Below are positions 60,718 to 64,000 of a DNA stretch of 64,000 nt, in pieces. Position numbers and translations under genes: made by a program. The DNA comes from Pseudomonadales bacterium (GTDB lineage Bacteria > Pseudomonadota > Gammaproteobacteria > Pseudomonadales > Azotimanducaceae). A model generated the notes under the pieces. It ran no database searches, had not been told where the DNA came from, and saw only the letters and a program-made list of their open reading frames with translations. How positions within the stretch are numbered: position 1 is the first letter of the stretch; each line of letters starts with the position of its first letter. Location: assembly GCA_022825925.1 (NCBI GenBank), contig JAJDVW010000037.1, positions 1 to 64,000 on the forward strand, written 5' to 3'.

Positions 60718-61422
60718 TCAGGTCCCGTGGGTGACGAGCATCGCCTTGATCTTGCCGATCGCCCGGGTCGGGTTGAGGTCTCTCGGACAGACGCTGGTGC
60801 AGTTCATGATGCCGCGGCAGCGGAACACGCTGAAGGGGTCCTCGAGGTCCGAGAGGCGCTCCTCCGTCGCCGTGTCCCGGCTGTCGGCGAGGAAGCGGTA
60901 CGCCTGCAGCAGGCCCGCCGGCCCGACGAACTTGTCCGGGTTCCACCAGAAGGAGGGGCAGGAGGTGGTGCAGCAGGCGCAGAGGATGCACTCGTAGAGG
61001 CCGTCGAGCTTCTCGCGGTCCTCCGGCGACTGGAGCCGTTCCTGGGCGGGCGGCGCCGCGTCGTTGATCAGCCACGGCTTCACCTTCTCGTACTGCTGGT
61101 AGAACTGGGTCATGTCCACCACGAGGTCGCGGATCACGGGCAGTCCCGGCAGGGGACGCAGTTCGAGCTTGCCCCTCGGGGCGGCCTCGGACAGCGGCGT
61201 GATGCACGCGAGGCCGTTCTTCCCGTTCATGTTGATGCCGTCCGAACCGCAGACCCCTTCCCGGCAGGAACGGCGGAACGACAGGCTCGGGTCCTCGGCC
61301 TTCAGCATCTCGAGGACGTCGAGCACCATCAAGTCGCTGCCCTCCGGCACTTCGACGCTCGTGTGCTGCATGTGCGGCTTGACGTCCCGGTCCGGGTCGT
61401 ATCGGTAGAGGCTGACCTGCAT
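60718..61422 (-). CDS. sdhB: Succinate dehydrogenase iron-sulfur subunit
   Basis: 234 residues (E. coli 238). 2Fe-2S domain with RRSCREGVCGSDGINMNGKNGLAC (about 53-76), and 4Fe-4S/3Fe-4S cysteines in CILCACCTTSCPSFWW (about 147-162) and CRGIMNCTSVCPRDLNP (about 203-219). Passes electrons from FAD in SdhA to quinone. Starts at ATG 61422, nine bases after sdhA. Last gene of the sdh operon. Confidence 0.97.
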   Translation of the reverse strand: MQVSLYRYDPDRDVKPHMQHTSVEVPEGSDLMVLDVLEMLKAEDPSLSFRRSCREGVCGSDGINMNGKNGLACITPLSEAAPRGKLELRPLPGLPVIRDLVVDMTQFYQQYEKVKPWLINDAAPPAQERLQSPEDREKLDGLYECILCACCTTSCPSFWWNPDKFVGPAGLLQAYRFLADSRDTATEERLSDLEDPFSVFRCRGIMNCTSVCPRDLNPTRAIGKIKAMLVTHGT

Positions 61423-61431
61423 GGGGATCTC

Positions 61432-63201
61432 CTAGTAGCTCCGTTCCGCCGGCTGGAAGGTCGGCACGGTCTTCGGCTCGAAGTTCACCGCCCGCTTGCC
61501 GACGCGCTGCCCCTCGGCGAAGTACAGCGAGTGGCACAGCCACGCGTCGTCGTCGCGGTCCTGGTAGTCCTCACGTGCGTGCGCGCCGCGCGTCTCCTTC
61601 CTCGCCAGGGCGACGACCGCGGTCGCCTCCGCGACCTCGAGGAGGTTGTCGAGCTCGAGCGCCTCGACCCGGGCCGTGTTGAATGCCGTGCTCTTGTCGG
61701 CGAGGTGCGCGGCCCCGATCCGCTCGCGGAGGTCGGCGAGCAGCTTGCGGCCTTCCTCCATGTGGGACTCCGTGCGGAACACGCCGAAGTTGATCTGCAT
61801 CACGTTCTGCAGTTCCTTCCTGAGCGCGGCGACGCCCTCTCCGCCCGTCGACCCCTCCCAGCGCGCGAGCCGCGCCCCGGCGGCCTCCAGGTCGCTCTCG
61901 GACGCGGCGCGGTAGCTCACCCCCTGCCGCATGACCTCCTCGATGTGCACGCCGGCGGCGCGGCCGAACACGACGAGGTCGAGCAGCGAGTTCCCGCCCA
62001 GCCGGTTCGCCCCGTGCACGGAGACGCAGGCGGCCTCGCCCACGGCGTAGAGCCCGTCCACGGCATTGTCGCCGCCCTCTCCATCCTGGGTCAGCGCCTG
62101 TCCGCTCACGCGCGTCGCGATGCCGCCCATCATGTAGTGGCAGGTCGGCACGACCGGGATGGGAGTGTGCACGGGATCGACGTGGGCGAAGGTGCGCGAG
62201 AGTTCGAGGATGCCGGGCAGGCGGCTGTTCAGGACCTCCGCGCCGAGGTGGTCGAGTTTCAGCATCAGGTGGTCGGCGTCGGGCCCGCAGCCGCGGCCCT
62301 CGAGGATCTCCAGGATCATCGAACGCGCCACCACGTCCCGGCCGGCGAGGTCCTTCGCGTTCGGCGCGTAGCGTTCCATGAACCGTTCGCCGTCCCGGTT
62401 GACGAGGTAGCCGCCCTCGCCCCGGCACCCTTCGGTCACCAACACGCCGGCGCCGTGGATGCCCGTCGGATGGAACTGCCACATCTCGATGTCCTGCACC
62501 GGGACGCCGGCGCGCAGGGCCATGCCGATGCCGTCGCCGGTGTTGATGTGGGCGTTCGTGGTGCTCGCATAGATCCGTCCGGCGCCGCCCGTCGCGAGCA
62601 CCGTGGCGCGCGACTGCACGAAGACCGTCTCCCCCGTCTCGATGCCGATGGCGATGACGCCGACGACCGCGCCGTCCGCGTTCGTGACGAGGTCCACGGC
62701 GAACCACTCCGACAGGAAGACGGTCCCGGCGCGCAGGTTCGACTGGTAGAGCGTGTGCAGCAGCGCGTGGCCCGTCCGGTCCGCCGCCGCGCACGTGCGG
62801 GCCGCCTGCCCGCCGCGCCCGTAGTCCTTGGACTGGCCGCCGAAGGGCCGCTGGTAGATGCGGCCGTCCTCGTTGCGCGAGAACGGCAGGCCCATGTGCT
62901 CGAGTTCGTAGACCGCCTGGGGCCCGGTCGAGCACATGAACTCGATCGCGTCCTGGTCGCCGATGTAGTCCGATCCCTTGACGGTGTCGTACATGTGCCA
63001 GCGCCAGTCATCGTCCGGGTCCTCGCTGCCGATGGCGCAGGTGATGCCGCCCTGCGCGGATACCGTGTGCGAACGCGTCGGGAAGACCTTCGAGAGCACC
63101 GCCGTGCGCAGGCCCGACTGCGCGAGCTGCAGCCCCGCGCGCATGCCGGCGCCGCCGCCGCCGACAATGACGCCGTCGAACTCCATCGTGCGCATGGCCA
63201 T
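61432..63201 (-). CDS. sdhA: Succinate dehydrogenase flavoprotein subunit
   Basis: 589 residues (E. coli 588). FAD loop [18 protein letters not shown], covalent flavin histidine in [13 protein letters not shown] (about 46), and active-site segments [21 protein letters not shown] and [21 protein letters not shown] 63201 shares one base with the sdhD stop (TGATG). The ATG at 63195 is an alternative start. C-terminus ends at the usual RVNFEPKTV region. Confidence 0.97.
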   Translation of the reverse strand: MAMRTMEFDGVIVGGGGAGMRAGLQLAQSGLRTAVLSKVFPTRSHTVSAQGGITCAIGSEDPDDDWRWHMYDTVKGSDYIGDQDAIEFMCSTGPQAVYELEHMGLPFSRNEDGRIYQRPFGGQSKDYGRGGQAARTCAAADRTGHALLHTLYQSNLRAGTVFLSEWFAVDLVTNADGAVVGVIAIGIETGETVFVQSRATVLATGGAGRIYASTTNAHINTGDGIGMALRAGVPVQDIEMWQFHPTGIHGAGVLVTEGCRGEGGYLVNRDGERFMERYAPNAKDLAGRDVVARSMILEILEGRGCGPDADHLMLKLDHLGAEVLNSRLPGILELSRTFAHVDPVHTPIPVVPTCHYMMGGIATRVSGQALTQDGEGGDNAVDGLYAVGEAACVSVHGANRLGGNSLLDLVVFGRAAGVHIEEVMRQGVSYRAASESDLEAAGARLARWEGSTGGEGVAALRKELQNVMQINFGVFRTESHMEEGRKLLADLRERIGAAHLADKSTAFNTARVEALELDNLLEVAEATAVVALARKETRGAHAREDYQDRDDDAWLCHSLYFAEGQRVGKRAVNFEPKTVPTFQPAERSY

Positions 63202-63572
63202 CAGGAGGCGCCCCAGATGACCGACAGGGCCCAGATCAGGTACAGGAACAGGAGCGCCGCCGTCGCGCCCTGGTAGGCCAGCCGCACCACCGTCGAGGCG
63301 CGCCCGAAGTAATGCGGCCGGAGGTAGTCGGTCCCCACCGTCCACATGCCGATCCAGGCGTGCGCCACCAGGGCGCCCACGGAAAGCGTCGCGAAGACGA
63401 CCATCGGCGTCGACGAGAACCAGGCCGCGAACGCCGCGTGGCCGCCCTCCGGGTTGACCGCGAACCAGCCGCCCACGCACAGCCCGAACGCGCCGAGCAC
63501 CACGGCGGACACGCGCTGCAGGACGAAGTCGGACAGCCCGCTGCGCCCGAAGCTCGTGACGTTCGTTACCAC
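63201..63572 (-). CDS. sdhD: Succinate dehydrogenase membrane anchor subunit SdhD
   Basis: About 123 residues with three transmembrane helices. [19 protein letters not shown] is the typical N-terminus, and [21 protein letters not shown] holds the heme-ligand histidine and the Asp-Tyr quinone pair. GTG 63572, with GGGAG seven bases upstream, overlaps the sdhC stop by seven bases. The track start is far upstream and wrong. Confidence 0.93.
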   Translation of the reverse strand: MVTNVTSFGRSGLSDFVLQRVSAVVLGAFGLCVGGWFAVNPEGGHAAFAAWFSSTPMVVFATLSVGALVAHAWIGMWTVGTDYLRPHYFGRASTVVRLAYQGATAALLFLYLIWALSVIWGAS

Positions 63573-63937
63573 AGCCAGACTCCCGTCGCCGCGGCCGCGA
63601 GGAACGAGAGGCCCAGGGTCGTCCAGGCGCCGCGCCGCGCGCCGGCGAGGGAGTCGCCCACGTGGAAGTCGAGGAGCAGGTGGCGGATTCCGGCGATGAA
63701 GTGGTAGGCGAGCGCCGCCAGTGTGACCCAGAGGGCGAACTTGCCGAGCCCCGTTTCGATGAGCGCCGCAGCCTGGGCATAGCCCGCCTCGGAGTCGAGC
63801 GCGAGGTCCAGGAGATAGAGCAGGTACGCCGTGCCGGCGAACAGGGCGGCCCCGGTGATACGGTGCGTGATGGATGCCACGGCCGTTACCGGAAGATAGC
63901 TCGTCGGTGCGATTTCGACGGGGCGTTCCGAGGTCAT
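63566..63937 (-). CDS. sdhC: Succinate dehydrogenase cytochrome b556 subunit SdhC
   Basis: 123 residues with three transmembrane helices. [13 protein letters not shown] (quinone-site Ser and Arg) and the heme-ligand histidine in [17 protein letters not shown] are the SdhC signatures. Starts at ATG 63937, first gene of the sdhCDAB operon, with a good promoter upstream. Confidence 0.94.
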   Translation of the reverse strand: MTSERPVEIAPTSYLPVTAVASITHRITGAALFAGTAYLLYLLDLALDSEAGYAQAAALIETGLGKFALWVTLAALAYHFIAGIRHLLLDFHVGDSLAGARRGAWTTLGLSFLAAAATGVWLW

Positions 63938-63966
63938 CTGCCCGCTGGGTCCGTGATACGGCGGCG

Positions 63967-63995
63967 ATGGTATGCGACGCCCGAGCGGCTGACAA
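63967..63995 (-). promoter_or_regulatory. Promoter of sdhCDAB
   Basis: Minus strand: TTGTCA (63995-63990), 17-bp spacer, TACCAT (63972-63967). Predicts a leader of about 20 bases before the sdhC ATG. The window ends five bases further upstream, so regulatory sites beyond cannot be read. Confidence 0.65.
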
Positions 63996-64000
63996 ACGCG

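Noticed and set aside
60613-63276. 887-codon plus-strand ORF opposite sdhB and sdhA
   Set aside because: Antisense shadow; repetitive His/Val/Arg/Asp composition and no start signal.

Overview
The window is a strongly GC-rich, gene-dense piece of a bacterial chromosome, almost certainly from a gammaproteobacterium. The evidence is gene content and gene order: the tRNA-Pro/Arg/His cluster followed by tig-clpP-clpX-lon-hupB-ppiD, the leuCDB-fimV-truA-trpFBA-folC-dedD-cvpA-purF run, the prmB-aroC pair, the sdhCDAB and sucAB-lpd-sucCD TCA blocks, the mltD/yafS-type/rnhA/dnaQ neighbourhood, and LpxH, MiaE, NfuA, DedD and FimV homologues. Many genes start with GTG or TTG and overlap by 1-17 bases. 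No rRNA, CRISPR array, plasmid or phage module is visible. I cannot place it below class level.

Layout. 1-7.6 kb: partial threonine dehydratase, an MFS exporter, a DAHP synthase preceded by an aromatic leader-peptide attenuator, nfuA, and cobalamin-dependent methionine synthase (metH). 7.6-14.6 kb: a 38-residue membrane protein, an AlkD-like protein, a siroheme sulfite/nitrite reductase with its DUF934 partner behind a 7 x 15-bp tandem repeat, a CPA2 antiporter, an AcuI-type reductase, SohB and an SCP-2-like protein. 14.6-19.2 kb: nudC, dnaQ, rnhA, a methyltransferase and mltD. 19.2-28.2 kb: the ppiD-hupB-lon-clpX-clpP-tig protein quality-control block with three tRNAs. 28.3-30.7 kb: folD-lpxH and a decayed transposase-like gene. 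30.7-43.6 kb: about 14 co-directional genes from leuC to miaE (leucine, tryptophan, folate and purine synthesis plus tRNA modification). 43.6-49.6 kb: aroC, prmB, a DUF4892 gene, gpsA and htpG. 49.7-64 kb: an AAA/PD-(D/E)XK protein, then sucDC-lpd-sucBA, an inserted DNA methyltransferase with a broken downstream ORF, and sdhBADC.

The genes are mainly housekeeping: aromatic and branched amino-acid synthesis, assimilatory sulfur and methionine metabolism, the oxidative half of the TCA cycle, protein folding and turnover. Accessory DNA is confined to three places: the AAA/PDDEXK gene next to sucD, the methyltransferase island that splits the sdh and suc operons, and the transposase remnant after lpxH.

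The most interesting signals are regulatory. (1) A 31-codon leader ORF containing Tyr-Trp-Phe-Ala-Tyr codons is followed by mutually exclusive hairpins and a terminator directly in front of the DAHP synthase. (2) Short tandem repeats, each with a different unit (8, 9, 11, 13 or 15 bp), sit in many of the small intergenic gaps. Two of them end directly at, or one base from, a start codon (cysI-like gene, cvpA). (3) A sigma-32-like promoter precedes htpG. All function calls rest on reading the translations; no database search was run.
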